DNA of 35,538 nt from Pseudodesulfovibrio pelocollis (GTDB lineage Bacteria > Desulfobacterota > Desulfovibrionia > Desulfovibrionales > Desulfovibrionaceae). Positions 7,694 through 16,598 of this stretch are shown here, piece by piece (position 1 is the first letter of the stretch; every line of letters starts with the position of its first letter). Where the stretch lies: positions 1 to 35,538 of the forward strand of contig NZ_JASTWE010000039.1 of NCBI RefSeq assembly GCF_030282845.1, given 5' to 3'. The translations under genes and the position numbers were made by a program. The notes beneath the pieces are model-generated. The model had not been told where the DNA came from. It ran no database searches and saw only the letters and a list, made by a program, of their open reading frames with translations.

Positions 7694-9940
7694 CTAGCCG
7701 CACTTGGTGAAGGCGCACGCCTTGCAGATATGGCACCCTTCCTCAAAGACCAGCGGCTCGCCGCACTCCGGGCACATCTCCCTGTTCAGGGAGGCCACCC
7801 CCCCATTGATCTTGGCCCCTTGAAGGTAGCGCGACTCGAACACATGGGCGATGGCGTCCGGGATGGACTTGACCAGATGCTTCTTCATGAATTTGGGGTT
7901 CTCGCCGCCGATGCCCTTGAGCTGTTCCACTATCTCGCGCACTTCAACGCCGGAGCGCAGGGCCAGGGAGACCAGTCGGCCGATGGCCTCGGCCTTGGCC
8001 GTGATGGATCCGCCGGACTTGCCGATGGTGGCGAAGACCTCGAAGGGTTTGCCCTCCATCTCGTTGACGGTCAGAAAGAGCATGCCCAGGCCGGTGGGGA
8101 TCTTCTGGGTGAAGCCGTAGATGACGTCGGGCCGCGCCTTGACCACGGATTTTCCGCTCTTGGCGTCGTCCTGTTTCTTGTCGCCGTCGCCGGTGCAGAG
8201 CACTTGGGAGGTCTTGGAGCCGTCGCGGTACACGGTGACGCCCTTGCAGCCGTATTCGTAGGCCTTCCAGTAGATGTCCCAGATGTCTTCCCTGGTGGCC
8301 GAGCCGGGCAGGTTGACGGTCTTGGACACGGCATTGTCCGTGAATTTCTGGAAGGCGGCCTGCATCTTGAGGTGCCAGATGGGTTCGATGTCCATGGCCG
8401 TGACAAAGACGCGGCGCAGCTCTTCGGGCAGGTGGTCCATCTTCCTGATGGTGCCGACCTTGGAGATCTCCTCCATGAGCTTGGGCGAGTGGGCGTCGGC
8501 CTCCCTGAGGGCGGCCTCGAAGAAGGGGTTGCTCTCCACCAGCTTGTCGTTGTCCATGACGTTGCGCACGAAGCTGAGGGCGAAGAGCGGCTCGACCCCG
8601 GAGGAGCAGCCGCCGATGATGGACAGAGTGCCGGTGGGCGCGATGGTGGTGGTGGTGGCGTTGCGGTAGGGGCCGAGGTTGGCCTTGCCGAACACGGATT
8701 CGGCGTAGGCCGGGAACGGTCCGCGCTCGGCGGCCAGCTGCTTGGACGCGCTGCGCGCCTCGTCGCGCACAAACTTCATGACCCGCTCGGCCAGGTCCAC
8801 GGCGGTCTGCGAGTTGTAGGGCACGCGCAGCTGGTAGAGCAGGTCGGCCCAGCCCATGACGCCCAGGCCGATCTTGCGGTTCTTGCCGACCATCTCGGTG
8901 ATCTGGGGCAGGGGGTAGACCGAGGCGTCGATGACGTTGTCGAGGAAGCGCACCGAGAGGTGGATGATGCGGCGCAGCTCGTCCCAGTCGATTTCCGAGT
9001 CCTTGCCGTTCTTGCCCTTGGCATAGCAGTTGCCGAGGTTGATGGAGCCGAGGTTGCATGCCTCGTAGGGCAGCAGTGGCTGCTCGCCGCAGGGGTTGGT
9101 GGACTCGATGTCGCCCTGGTCCGGGGTGGGGTTGTCGCGATTGATGCGGTCGAGAAAGACGATGCCCGGGTCGCCGGACTCCCACGCCTTCTGGACCAGA
9201 ATGTTGAAGACATCGCGGGCACCCAGGCTGCCCACGGCCTGGCCGGAGTTGGGGGCCACCAGGTCGAAGTCCTCGTTCTTTTCCACGGCGCGCATGAAGG
9301 CTTCGGTCAGGCCGATGGAGAGGTTGAAGTTGTTCAGTTCGCCGTCGCGTTCCTTGGCCTTGATGAACTCCATGATATCGGGATGGTCCACGCGCAGGAT
9401 GCCCATGTTGGCCCCGCGCCGGGTGCCGCCCTGCTTGATCTGCTCGGTGGCGCAGTTGAAGATGCGCAGGAACGAAAGCGGGCCCGAGGCCACGCCGCCG
9501 GTGGAGCCGACCACCGAATCCTTGGCCCGCAGCCGCGAGAAGGAAAAGCCCGTGCCGCCGCCGGACTTGTGGATCATGGCCGCGTGCTTGACCGCGTCGA
9601 AGATGTCCTCGATGGAGTCGCCCACCGGGAGCACGAAGCAGGCCGCCAGCTGGCCCAGGCCCGTGCCCGCGTTCATCAGCGTGGGCGAGTTGGGCAGGAA
9701 GGAATAGGAGGTCATCAGGTCGTAGAAGTCCCGTGCCAGGGCGGCGGGCTTGGCCGTGGACTTTTCGTATTTGGATTCCTCGGCCGCGATGGAAAAGGCC
9801 ACCCGCCAGAACATCTCCTTGACCGTTTCGTAGACAACGCCCTCGGTGTCCTTTTTCTGGTAGCGCCGGGCAAGGACTATCTTTGCGTTTTCGTTGATGA
9901 TCGGGTCGGGCAGTTGGGCTGGCATTTTCATCTTGGACAT
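7694..9940 (-). CDS. nrdJ: Vitamin B12-dependent ribonucleotide reductase, class II
   Basis: Makes deoxyribonucleotides using adenosylcobalamin to generate a thiyl radical, so it works with or without oxygen. The 748-residue protein carries the catalytic loop N282-P283-C284-G285-E286 (thiyl Cys284) and the redox pair C101 and C295; the 11-residue spacing of C284 and C295 matches what I recall for the Thermotoga enzyme. APTGTLSIIGGCSSGVEP is the second substrate-site signature. The C-terminal tail (about 722-748) holds a Cys-rich CxxC...CxxCxxC zinc-ribbon-like cluster that probably delivers electrons. The ATG at 9940 was chosen over an in-frame ATG at 9961 because gaggt lies 8 bases upstream. 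No B12 riboswitch or clear NrdR box is visible in the 185 bases upstream. A strong terminator follows. No class I or III reductase is in the window. Confidence 0.97.
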   Translation of the reverse strand: MSKMKMPAQLPDPIINENAKIVLARRYQKKDTEGVVYETVKEMFWRVAFSIAAEESKYEKSTAKPAALARDFYDLMTSYSFLPNSPTLMNAGTGLGQLAACFVLPVGDSIEDIFDAVKHAAMIHKSGGGTGFSFSRLRAKDSVVGSTGGVASGPLSFLRIFNCATEQIKQGGTRRGANMGILRVDHPDIMEFIKAKERDGELNNFNLSIGLTEAFMRAVEKNEDFDLVAPNSGQAVGSLGARDVFNILVQKAWESGDPGIVFLDRINRDNPTPDQGDIESTNPCGEQPLLPYEACNLGSINLGNCYAKGKNGKDSEIDWDELRRIIHLSVRFLDNVIDASVYPLPQITEMVGKNRKIGLGVMGWADLLYQLRVPYNSQTAVDLAERVMKFVRDEARSASKQLAAERGPFPAYAESVFGKANLGPYRNATTTTIAPTGTLSIIGGCSSGVEPLFALSFVRNVMDNDKLVESNPFFEAALREADAHSPKLMEEISKVGTIRKMDHLPEELRRVFVTAMDIEPIWHLKMQAAFQKFTDNAVSKTVNLPGSATREDIWDIYWKAYEYGCKGVTVYRDGSKTSQVLCTGDGDKKQDDAKSGKSVVKARPDVIYGFTQKIPTGLGMLFLTVNEMEGKPFEVFATIGKSGGSITAKAEAIGRLVSLALRSGVEVREIVEQLKGIGGENPKFMKKHLVKSIPDAIAHVFESRYLQGAKINGGVASLNREMCPECGEPLVFEEGCHICKACAFTKCG

Positions 9941-9989
9941 GGGCGGACCTCGTCTGAACACTTGAAATGTTGAAGTCTTTTATGAAAAT

Positions 9990-10004
9990 CGCCGAAAAAC
10001 GGCG
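9990..10004 (-). terminator. Weak hairpin between the kinase gene and nrdJ
   Basis: cgccg-(5)-cggcg, followed on the minus strand by attttcataaaa. The stem is only five pairs with a modest U tract. It could separate the histidine kinase transcript from nrdJ. Confidence 0.25.
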
Positions 10005-10125
10005 GACGGCTAGAGATTGTCTAGACTACAAAAAGAGGCGGCAAAAGGCCAGAGCAAATTGTGCGGGAGCGGAAAAAGATCGGGGCAGGGCGCGGCAGAG
10101 GCGCGGCAGCGCGCCCGACGGTGCG

Positions 10126-12588
10126 TCATGTATCGTGTCGGGTTTCGTCCTCGGCGCGGGGTTGGGCTGTGGGCCTGTCGTCGTTTCCGGGATGGGGGTC
10201 TGCGGCATGGCGCACGGGCAGGCGCACGGTCATGGTGGTGCCTTCTTCCTCGGAGGTGGTGAAGTCGATGGTGCCGCCCAGGGCGGTGGTGACCAGCTTG
10301 GCCGTGTAGGTGCCAAGGCCGGTGCCGTGGATTTTGTCCGAGGTGACGTATTTTTCGAAGAACGAGTCGCGGATGGCCTCGGGGATGGCGCCTGTGTTGT
10401 GCACGGTGACGATGTGCTGGTCTGCGGTGCGCAGGTCCAGGGTCACGGTGGAGCCCTCGGGCGAGGCCTCTACCGCGTTCTTGATCAGGTTGGAGAACAG
10501 GGCGTAGCAGAGCAGTTCCTCGGCGCGGACCATGAAGACGTTGTTGGGCCCCGTGGGTTCGCCGCCGAGGTTCACGGCCATGGACACCTTTGATGACCGC
10601 AGCACGGGCTTGAGGTCCTCGATGACTGCCGAGGCCACGGCCAGCAGGTCCACAGGGACCGGCGAGAGGGTGTAGGTGCCCGCCTCCATCTTGTACAGGG
10701 CGCGCGACATGTCGATGATGTTGAGCATGCGGCGGCTGGCCTGCTTGACGCTTTCGAGCAGTTCGCGCTGGTCCGGGGTGAGGTTGTCGGCCCGGTCAAA
10801 GAGGGTGAACAGGGTCTGCACGGCCAGCGTGGGCGAGCGCAGGTCGTGGCGCACCAGCCGCTCCACATCTTCGCGCAGGGTCTCCACCCGCTTGCGCTCG
10901 GTGATGTCGAAGATGAAGGCGATGGCCACCTCGGTGCCCTTGAAGAGCAGGTGGTAGGCGGTGACCTCCACGGGCAGGGCGGTGTCGTCCCGTGTGCGGG
11001 CCTTGGTCTCCAGGGTGACCACCTGGTTCTGCTTGAACCGCTCCCACAGCTCGGGCCACTGTTCGCGGGTGATCTCCCGGGTGACGTCGGCCACGGTCTT
11101 GCGCTTGAGTTCGCCGCGCGTGTAGCCGAGCATGCGGGCGGCGGTCAGGTTGGCGTAGACGATGCGCCCGGACGGCCGGATGCGCAGCACGCCCATGGCC
11201 GCGTTGTCCACGGCAAACTGGGTCAGCCGCAGCTCCTCCTCGGCCAGGAGGCGGTGGGTGATGTCCGTGCCGTAGGAGATGGTGGCCAGCCCGTCTTCGC
11301 CATCGCCGGTGACAGAGTTGCGCCAGAGGATGTGCCGGGTGTCGCCGCTCTTGGTCAGCAGGGGGCTCTCGAAGGTGTCGGAGGTGCTGCGCACACCCTC
11401 GTTGACCAGCCGCGAGAATTCGTCCCAGACAAAGGGGAACCGCTCCCGGGGCACCACCAGATCAAACCAGTTGCGGCCCAGAAGCTCCTCCCGCGAGTAG
11501 CCGGTGACGGCCTCGCCCGCCCGGTTGAAGAGGCGCACGTGCCCGGCGTAGTCGAGCCCGACGATGATCACGTCCGCAGACTCGATGATTCGCTGGGTGG
11601 CCTCGTGGGCGCGGCGGTATTCGGCCTCGGCCCGTTTGCGCCGTTCGATCTCGCGCGCCAGTCGGCGGTTCCAGAGGAAGAAGAGCGTCAGCAGGAAGGC
11701 TGCGCCCGCGGCCACCATGCCGACCATGCGCCAGACCCGGGGCCGCTCCACCCACCGGCTGTCGCGCAGCACGGTCCAGTAGTCGCGGATGCCCTCGCGC
11801 TCCTCCTTGGTGATGGAGGCCAGGGCGCGGTTGACCAGGACGAGCAGTTCGGGCCAGTCCTTGCGCACCCCCATGGAGAGGCGCGAGGAGTATTCGGTGA
11901 TGGCCGCGATGCGGATGGAGGCGATGCCCTGCTCCCGGGCGAGATGGCTGATGGTCGCCTCGCCCGCCACAAAGGCGGCGGCCCGGCCCGAGACCAGGGC
12001 GCTCAGCCCGGCCTCGGCGCTGGCAACGGGCAGAACCTGGATGGCCGGGTGGTCTTCGGGAATGCGCCGCTGGGGGATGTGCCCTTCCACCACGGCCACC
12101 ACCTGCCCGGCCAGGTCGTCGAGCCCGGCGATCATGGGGTGCTCGGACCGGGTGGCGATGACGATGGGCAGGAGCAGATAGGGCTCGGAGATGAGCATGG
12201 CGTCGGAGTATCCGGGGTCGGCAGGCAGCGCGCCCACCATGTCCACCTCGCCCGCCTTGGCCAGCTCCCACAGGGCCGAGAGGCTTGAGGCGCGCACCCG
12301 CCTCGGCTTGAGGCCCAGCTTGCGGGTGACGATGTCCATATAGGCCGGGGCCATGCCCTGGATGGCTCCGTCGCTGCCCCGGAAGACGATGGGCGGCGAA
12401 CCCACCCACATGCCAAGGCGCAGGTCCGCGTGGGCGTCGAGCCAGGCCCGCTCCTCGGCGGTGATGTAGAAGGTGCCGGGCTGTGCGGCTGTCTGGTCGT
12501 CCTGGGACGCAGCGGGCGTGCAGGCCATGGCCCAGACGAGGCACAGCAGGGTCAGGATAACTCCCAGGTGGCGGCAACGGCTCGGCAT
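10126..12588 (-). CDS. Membrane sensor histidine kinase: solute-binding sensor, two PAS domains, HisKA/HATPase
   Basis: An 820-residue inner-membrane sensor kinase. Order: N-terminal export signal (about 1-23, WAMAC resembling a weak lipobox), periplasmic SBP_bac_3-type ligand domain (about 40-280), one TM segment (about 286-306), PAS 1 (about 330-450), PAS 2 (about 455-565, ending FIFDITERK), a HisKA helix pair with phospho-acceptor H581 (RHDLRSP), and an ATPase domain with N-box around N700-N704 and G2 box GTGLGTY (755-761). The G1 position reads VHNTGAIP, without the usual Asp, a variant known in some kinases. The sensor layout resembles BvgS. No receiver domain and no adjacent response regulator: an orphan. 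Start 12588 was chosen because the signal sequence begins there; an in-frame ATG at 12678 has no clear RBS. Ligand unknown. Confidence 0.9.
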   Translation of the reverse strand: MPSRCRHLGVILTLLCLVWAMACTPAASQDDQTAAQPGTFYITAEERAWLDAHADLRLGMWVGSPPIVFRGSDGAIQGMAPAYMDIVTRKLGLKPRRVRASSLSALWELAKAGEVDMVGALPADPGYSDAMLISEPYLLLPIVIATRSEHPMIAGLDDLAGQVVAVVEGHIPQRRIPEDHPAIQVLPVASAEAGLSALVSGRAAAFVAGEATISHLAREQGIASIRIAAITEYSSRLSMGVRKDWPELLVLVNRALASITKEEREGIRDYWTVLRDSRWVERPRVWRMVGMVAAGAAFLLTLFFLWNRRLAREIERRKRAEAEYRRAHEATQRIIESADVIIVGLDYAGHVRLFNRAGEAVTGYSREELLGRNWFDLVVPRERFPFVWDEFSRLVNEGVRSTSDTFESPLLTKSGDTRHILWRNSVTGDGEDGLATISYGTDITHRLLAEEELRLTQFAVDNAAMGVLRIRPSGRIVYANLTAARMLGYTRGELKRKTVADVTREITREQWPELWERFKQNQVVTLETKARTRDDTALPVEVTAYHLLFKGTEVAIAFIFDITERKRVETLREDVERLVRHDLRSPTLAVQTLFTLFDRADNLTPDQRELLESVKQASRRMLNIIDMSRALYKMEAGTYTLSPVPVDLLAVASAVIEDLKPVLRSSKVSMAVNLGGEPTGPNNVFMVRAEELLCYALFSNLIKNAVEASPEGSTVTLDLRTADQHIVTVHNTGAIPEAIRDSFFEKYVTSDKIHGTGLGTYTAKLVTTALGGTIDFTTSEEEGTTMTVRLPVRHAADPHPGNDDRPTAQPRAEDETRHDT

Positions 12589-12710
12589 GCATGATCCCGT
12601 ATCAAAGGCTTCAGGGCGTGACTCGACGACAGGACCCAAGACGCCCGGCAAAGAAGCCGGAATTACTTCATATCGCATTTTGACCCCGGCGACAAACAGG
12701 GAGTCGGGCA

Positions 12711-12756
12711 GGGGACGAAAAAATAAAAGGGAGTCGCACCGATCGTGCGACTCCCT
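12711..12756 (-). terminator. Strong Rho-independent terminator after merR
   Basis: A perfect 12-bp stem (agggagtcgcac / gtgcgactccct) with a 5-base loop. On the minus strand it is followed by a long U-rich tract (ttttattttttcg). It lies 58 bases past the merR stop and ends the SRPBCC-merR transcript. Confidence 0.92.
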
Positions 12757-12814
12757 GCCGTGGGTGGATGGAGCCCATTCCTTCATCTGCCTTGAAGCGC
12801 ATATCCACGCGCCG

Positions 12815-13369
12815 CTACTCGCGGCTGACGTTGCTTGTCGCCGCAAGGGCGGCAGCAGCGTTTCGAATGGCGCGGATTCCGCTTTCCGGGATATTGAGCA
12901 TTCGCAGAAACCGTTCGTGTTTTTCCGGGGCCGTGCGCTCGAAATCCGCATGCCAGCGGTCCATGTCCGTCTCGGAGAATCCGGCGGCGGCCAACAGCGA
13001 CACCCAGGTATCCTTGTCCATGGGCGCGTTCAGGGCCAACAGGTCGGACCGGCCAAGGAGCCCGGCCACGAGGCGCTGCTGACTGCGCAGGATCTCCATC
13101 TCCTCGTTGAGCTCCAGCAACCGCTCCTCAAGGGTCTCGGCCAGAACGGTCCCCGCGGGATCGTCGAGGATGCGGCCTATCTGCCCAAGGGCCATCCCCG
13201 CCTTCCGATACTGGCAGATACGGGCCAGACGCGCCCTGTCCTCCACGGAATAGCGCCGGTATTCGCCACTGGCGTGACCCGCGGGGCGCAACAGACCGAT
13301 CCGGTCATAATAGAGCAGGGTCGAGCGCGACAACCCGTATTCCCTGGCCAGTCTCCCTATGGTGCACAT
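12815..13369 (-). CDS. MerR-family transcriptional regulator
   Basis: A 184-residue regulator. The N-terminal MerR winged helix (about 1-70) is clear: IGRLAREYGLSRSTLLYYDRIGLL, then EYRRYSVEDRARLARICQYR. A dimerising helix rich in Leu and Glu follows (about 78-105). The C-terminal ~75 residues resemble no metal- or drug-binding domain I recognise, and no Cys cluster for metal is present, so the signal is probably not a metal ion. The ATG at 13369 has a strong gggggagg RBS. It starts 12 bases after the SRPBCC gene, in one operon; a dyad within a long promoter spacer upstream of that gene is the expected MerR-type target. Confidence 0.9.
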   Translation of the reverse strand: MCTIGRLAREYGLSRSTLLYYDRIGLLRPAGHASGEYRRYSVEDRARLARICQYRKAGMALGQIGRILDDPAGTVLAETLEERLLELNEEMEILRSQQRLVAGLLGRSDLLALNAPMDKDTWVSLLAAAGFSETDMDRWHADFERTAPEKHERFLRMLNIPESGIRAIRNAAAALAATSNVSRE

Positions 13370-13381
13370 GTTTGCCTCCCC

Positions 13382-13861
13382 CTAGCTGCCCTTCTCCTCC
13401 TGGCCGGTCAGCGTGCGGCCCGTGTCGAGGTAGTGCCGGAGCTTTGCCTCCAGGGACGCCATCTCTGTCCGAAACGCCTCTTCCGCAACCGCCACACCGA
13501 TGTCCTTGCCGTCCAGCGGCGTGATGTGATGGGTCCAGACCATCCGAGTCGCGCCGTTGTCGGGCAACAGGGTGATCGCATACCGGACGGCGCACCGCTT
13601 CGACACCAGCACGAACTCCAGCCGCTCCACCGGCTCGAACCGGCTGGTGACCCAGACCTCCTCCCCGTCCGCAGGGAAATTGGTCCTGAAGACGCACCCC
13701 AGTTCGTTGACGCCGGACACGCTGTGCAGCATCTCGCATTTCCACACGTCAATCCAGTCGTATTCGCGCACCGGGCACAGGAGCGGCCAGATATCCACGG
13801 CCTTGTGCTCAAGGCGCATCATGGTGGAAAGGGTCACGGTTTTCACAGGATGATCAGCCAT
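13382..13861 (-). CDS. SRPBCC (START/Bet v1-like) family protein
   Basis: A 159-residue soluble protein with the expected pattern of a helix-grip ligand-binding fold: an N-terminal strand (VKTVTLSTMMRLEHKAVDIWPLL), central beta strands with conserved Trp/Phe (EEVWVTSRFEPVERLEFVLV, ATRMVWTHHITPL) and a long C-terminal helix (EEAFRTEMASLEAKLRHYL). Such proteins bind hydrophobic ligands or act as cyclases or AHSA1-like partners. The ATG at 13861 follows aaggag. First gene of an operon with merR, so the MerR protein may control it in response to a small molecule. Exact family and ligand unknown. Confidence 0.75.
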   Translation of the reverse strand: MADHPVKTVTLSTMMRLEHKAVDIWPLLCPVREYDWIDVWKCEMLHSVSGVNELGCVFRTNFPADGEEVWVTSRFEPVERLEFVLVSKRCAVRYAITLLPDNGATRMVWTHHITPLDGKDIGVAVAEEAFRTEMASLEAKLRHYLDTGRTLTGQEEKGS

Positions 13862-13905
13862 GGTTTTCTCCTTGTCGGTTCAGTTCAATCAACGTCCAAA
13901 CGCCA

Positions 13906-13936
13906 TGACTGACCCATGAACCCGTAGACAGGTCAA
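13906..13936 (-). promoter_or_regulatory. Candidate MerR-type promoter/operator for the SRPBCC-merR operon
   Basis: On the minus strand a TTGACC -35 (13936-13931) is followed by an unusually long spacer before a weak -10 (cagtca near 13911-13906, 19-bp spacing). The dyad TGACC-N16-GGTCA (13910-13935) spans the spacer. Long spacers occupied by a dyad are typical of MerR-regulated promoters. The -10 match is poor. Confidence 0.35.
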
Positions 13937-14051
13937 CATTTCGGGCGACTTTTTTCGCCCGGCCGGGAAATCGGATTTACCTTCGATTTTTTTTGGTCTA
14001 TTGGGGCTGGGGAGCGGTGTGTCCAACCTTTTTCACGCAAGAGAGCGTCGC

Positions 14052-15224
14052 ATGCGAATTTCCGACCGTCTGGAGAGGATCAAGCCTTCGGCCACCCTGG
14101 CCGTCAACGCCAGGGCGCAGGAACTCAAGGCCCAGGGCCGGGAGATCATCAGCCTGGCCGTGGGCCAGCCCGATTTCGGCACGCCCGCCCATGTCTGCGA
14201 GGCGGCCAAGGCCGCCCTGGACGAGGGGTTCACCCGCTACACGCCGGTGCCGGGCATTCCCGAGCTGCGCGAGGCCGTGGCCGGATACTATGGCCGGTTC
14301 TACGGGGCCAAGGCCTCGGCCGACAACGCCATCGTCAGCAACGGCGGCAAGCAGGTGCTCTACAACCTGCTCATGGCCCTGCTCAATCCCGGCGACGAGG
14401 TGCTCGTGCCGGCCCCCTACTGGGTCAGCTACCCGGCCATGGTCCAGCTGGCGGACGGGGTGTCCGTGTTCGTGCCCACCACGGCCGACCAGGATTACCT
14501 CGTGACCCCGGACGCCCTGGAGGCGGCGCGCACGGAAAGGACCCGCGTCCTCATCCTCAACTCGCCCTCCAACCCCACCGGCTGCTGCTATACCCAGGCC
14601 CAGCTGGAGGCCATTGCCGCCTGGGCGCGGGCCAAGGGCGTCTTTGTCATCTCTGACGAGGTGTACGACCGGCTGGTCTACGCCCCGGCCGAGCCCGCGT
14701 CCCTGGCCAAGACCTGGGAGGCCCACCCCGAGACCATCGCCATCGTGGGGGCGCTCTCCAAGTCCTTTTGCATGACCGGCTGGCGCGTGGGCTACGCCCT
14801 GGCCCACGAGGCGCTGGTCAAGGCCATGTCCAAGATTCAGGGCCAGTCCACCTCCAACGTCAACTCCATTGCCCAGAAGGCGGCGCTGACGGCCCTCAGC
14901 GGCTCCTGGGACATCGTGGACGAGATGAAGCGCGCCTTTGTTCGTCGCCGCGACATCGCGTACGAGATCATCACCGGCTGGGGCGCGCAGTGTCCCAAGC
15001 CCGCCGGAGCCTTTTACCTCTTTCCGGTGCTCGACCGTTTTTACACCCCGGACGCCCCCGACTCGGCGGCCATGTGCACCAAGCTCCTCGACGAGGCGGG
15101 CGTGGCCCTGGTACCCGGCTCCGCCTTTGGCGACGACAAGTGCATCCGCTTCTCCTACGCCGTGGACGACGACACCCTGCGCACCGCCCTGGACAAGGTG
15201 GGCCGGGTCCTGATCGGCACGTAG
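14052..15224 (+). CDS. aspC: Aspartate/aromatic aminotransferase, class I PLP
   Basis: A 390-residue class I (AAT_I) aminotransferase of the bacterial AspB/Igamma group, transferring amino groups between aspartate (perhaps also aromatic or prephenate substrates) and 2-oxoglutarate. K237 in GALSKSFCMTGWR is the PLP lysine, and R245 belongs to the same motif. NSPSNPTG (about 170-177), SDEVYDRLVY (about 201-210) and the C-terminal carboxylate-binding segment (IRFSYA) are present. The ATG at 14052 has only a weak purine-rich RBS (aagagag); an in-frame ATG at 14001 would add 17 atypical residues. It is divergent from the SRPBCC-merR operon and convergent with tyrS. Substrate preference cannot be settled by sight; the gene symbol is provisional. 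Confidence 0.88.
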   Translation: MRISDRLERIKPSATLAVNARAQELKAQGREIISLAVGQPDFGTPAHVCEAAKAALDEGFTRYTPVPGIPELREAVAGYYGRFYGAKASADNAIVSNGGKQVLYNLLMALLNPGDEVLVPAPYWVSYPAMVQLADGVSVFVPTTADQDYLVTPDALEAARTERTRVLILNSPSNPTGCCYTQAQLEAIAAWARAKGVFVISDEVYDRLVYAPAEPASLAKTWEAHPETIAIVGALSKSFCMTGWRVGYALAHEALVKAMSKIQGQSTSNVNSIAQKAALTALSGSWDIVDEMKRAFVRRRDIAYEIITGWGAQCPKPAGAFYLFPVLDRFYTPDAPDSAAMCTKLLDEAGVALVPGSAFGDDKCIRFSYAVDDDTLRTALDKVGRVLIGT

Positions 15225-15249
15225 GCGCTTCCCTTCGACACAAAGAAAG

Positions 15250-15282
15250 GCGGGCCTGCCGGAGTTGTTCCGGCAGGCCCGC
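15250..15282. terminator. Bidirectional terminator between aspC and tyrS
   Basis: A perfect 14-bp stem (gcgggcctgccgga / tccggcaggcccgc) with a 5-base loop lies between convergent stops. On the minus strand it is followed by ctttctttgtgtc, the better U tract, so it mainly serves tyrS; it may also stop aspC transcripts. Confidence 0.85.
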
Positions 15283-15314
15283 GTCGTTGGTGCTCTCGGG
15301 AGGCAGCGTGCTTG

Positions 15315-16598
15315 CTAGCCCCGGGTGACGAGGCCGTAGTTCTTCTTGCCCTTGCGGATGATCAGGACTTCGCCGCCCATGAAATCGGACTCGGCCACAT
15401 CCTGGTCCTCGTCAACGCGCTCGCCGTTGATGTAGACGCCGCCGCCCTGGATGTCCTTGCGGGCCTGTCCCTTGGAGGTGGCCAGCTTGAGGTCCAGCAG
15501 GATCTGGGGCAGGTCGGGCACGGTGCCGGGCGCGTAGTGGCAGTGGGGCGCGGTCTCCAGCGCGGCGCGCAGGGTGGCCGGGTCCACGCCCTTGATGGTG
15601 CCGCCGCCGAACAGGGCCTCGGTGGCGGCCATGACCCGGTCCAGCTCGGGCTGGCCGTGGACCATGCGCGTGACCTCCTCGGCCAGCCGCTTCTGGGCGG
15701 TGCGCAGGTGCGGGGCTGCGGCCAGCTCCCTTTCCAGGGCCGCGATCTCCTCCTGGTCCAGGAAGGTGAAGAGCTTGAGGAACCTGATCACGTCGCGGTC
15801 GTCGGTGTTGATGAAGAACTGGTAGAAGGCGTAGGGCGGCGTCAGGTCCGGACTGAGGTATATGGCGCCCTTCTCGCTCTTGCCGAACTTCTTGCCCGAG
15901 GCCGTGGTGATCAACGGGAAGGTCAGGGCGTAGACCTCTTCCTGGGTGTTCTCCTCCTGGGCGCACTTCTTGCGCACCAGCTCGCAGCCTGCGGTGATGT
16001 TGCCCCACTGGTCGCCGCCGCCGATCTGCAGGCGGCATCCCTTGGTCTTGAAGAGATGGTAGTAGTCGTATCCCTGGAGGACCATGTAGCTGAACTCGGT
16101 GTAGGAAATGCCCACGTCCTCGCGGTCGAGGCGGCCCTTGACCGATTCCTTCTGGAGCATCCAGTTGATGGTGAAGTACCGGCCCACGTCGCGCAGCAGC
16201 TCGATGGTGGTCAGGTCCTTGGTCCAGATGTAGTTGTTGGTGATCTCCGGGCGCTCGCCGGTGTTGCGCTCGAAGAAGCGGCGCACCTGGGCCTTGATCT
16301 TCTCGGAGCGGGCGTCCACATCCTCCTGGCGGGAGAGTTCGCGCTCCTTGTCCTTGCCCGAGGGGTCGCCGATGAGGCCCGTGGCCCCGCCCAGCAGAAA
16401 GATGGGATTGTGTCCGGCGCGCTTCATGCGCGCAAGGCAGAGCAGGGGCACGAGATTGCCGATGTGCAGGCTCTCGGCAGTGGGGTCGAACCCGCAATAC
16501 ATGGTCGCTCCCTGCCCGGACAGATAGGTGCGCACCTTGTCCTCGTCAGAGACCTGATTGATCAGCCCGCGCCACTGCAATTCGTCGTAGATGTTCAT
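15315..16598 (-). CDS. tyrS: Tyrosyl-tRNA synthetase
   Basis: Charges tRNA-Tyr with tyrosine; class I synthetase of 427 residues, the usual bacterial length. H45-I46-G47-N48 is the HIGH signature, and KFGKS (237-241) is the KMSKS-type loop. QIGGGDQWGNI (191-201) is the tyrosine-site signature. The C-terminal S4-like RNA-binding domain covers about 355-425 (ATSKGQARKDIQGGGVYING). The ATG at 16598 follows gagg. It is followed by a strong shared terminator. No T-box leader is visible in the 285 bases upstream. Confidence 0.97.
   Translation of the reverse strand: MNIYDELQWRGLINQVSDEDKVRTYLSGQGATMYCGFDPTAESLHIGNLVPLLCLARMKRAGHNPIFLLGGATGLIGDPSGKDKERELSRQEDVDARSEKIKAQVRRFFERNTGERPEITNNYIWTKDLTTIELLRDVGRYFTINWMLQKESVKGRLDREDVGISYTEFSYMVLQGYDYYHLFKTKGCRLQIGGGDQWGNITAGCELVRKKCAQEENTQEEVYALTFPLITTASGKKFGKSEKGAIYLSPDLTPPYAFYQFFINTDDRDVIRFLKLFTFLDQEEIAALERELAAAPHLRTAQKRLAEEVTRMVHGQPELDRVMAATEALFGGGTIKGVDPATLRAALETAPHCHYAPGTVPDLPQILLDLKLATSKGQARKDIQGGGVYINGERVDEDQDVAESDFMGGEVLIIRKGKKNYGLVTRG

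Noticed and set aside
7730-9973. 747-codon plus-strand frame opposite nrdJ
   Set aside because: Shadow of nrdJ; composition (Gly/Val/His/Asp runs) is typical of antisense reading in GC-rich DNA.
12473-13912. 479-codon plus-strand frame over the kinase start, merR and SRPBCC genes
   Set aside because: It crosses a strong minus-strand terminator and three features with good RBSs on the other strand; no domain seen.
13942-13961. cgggcga / tcgcccg hairpin upstream of aspC
   Set aside because: No U tract on either side and no gene ends here, so not called a terminator; it may simply be part of the divergent promoter region.
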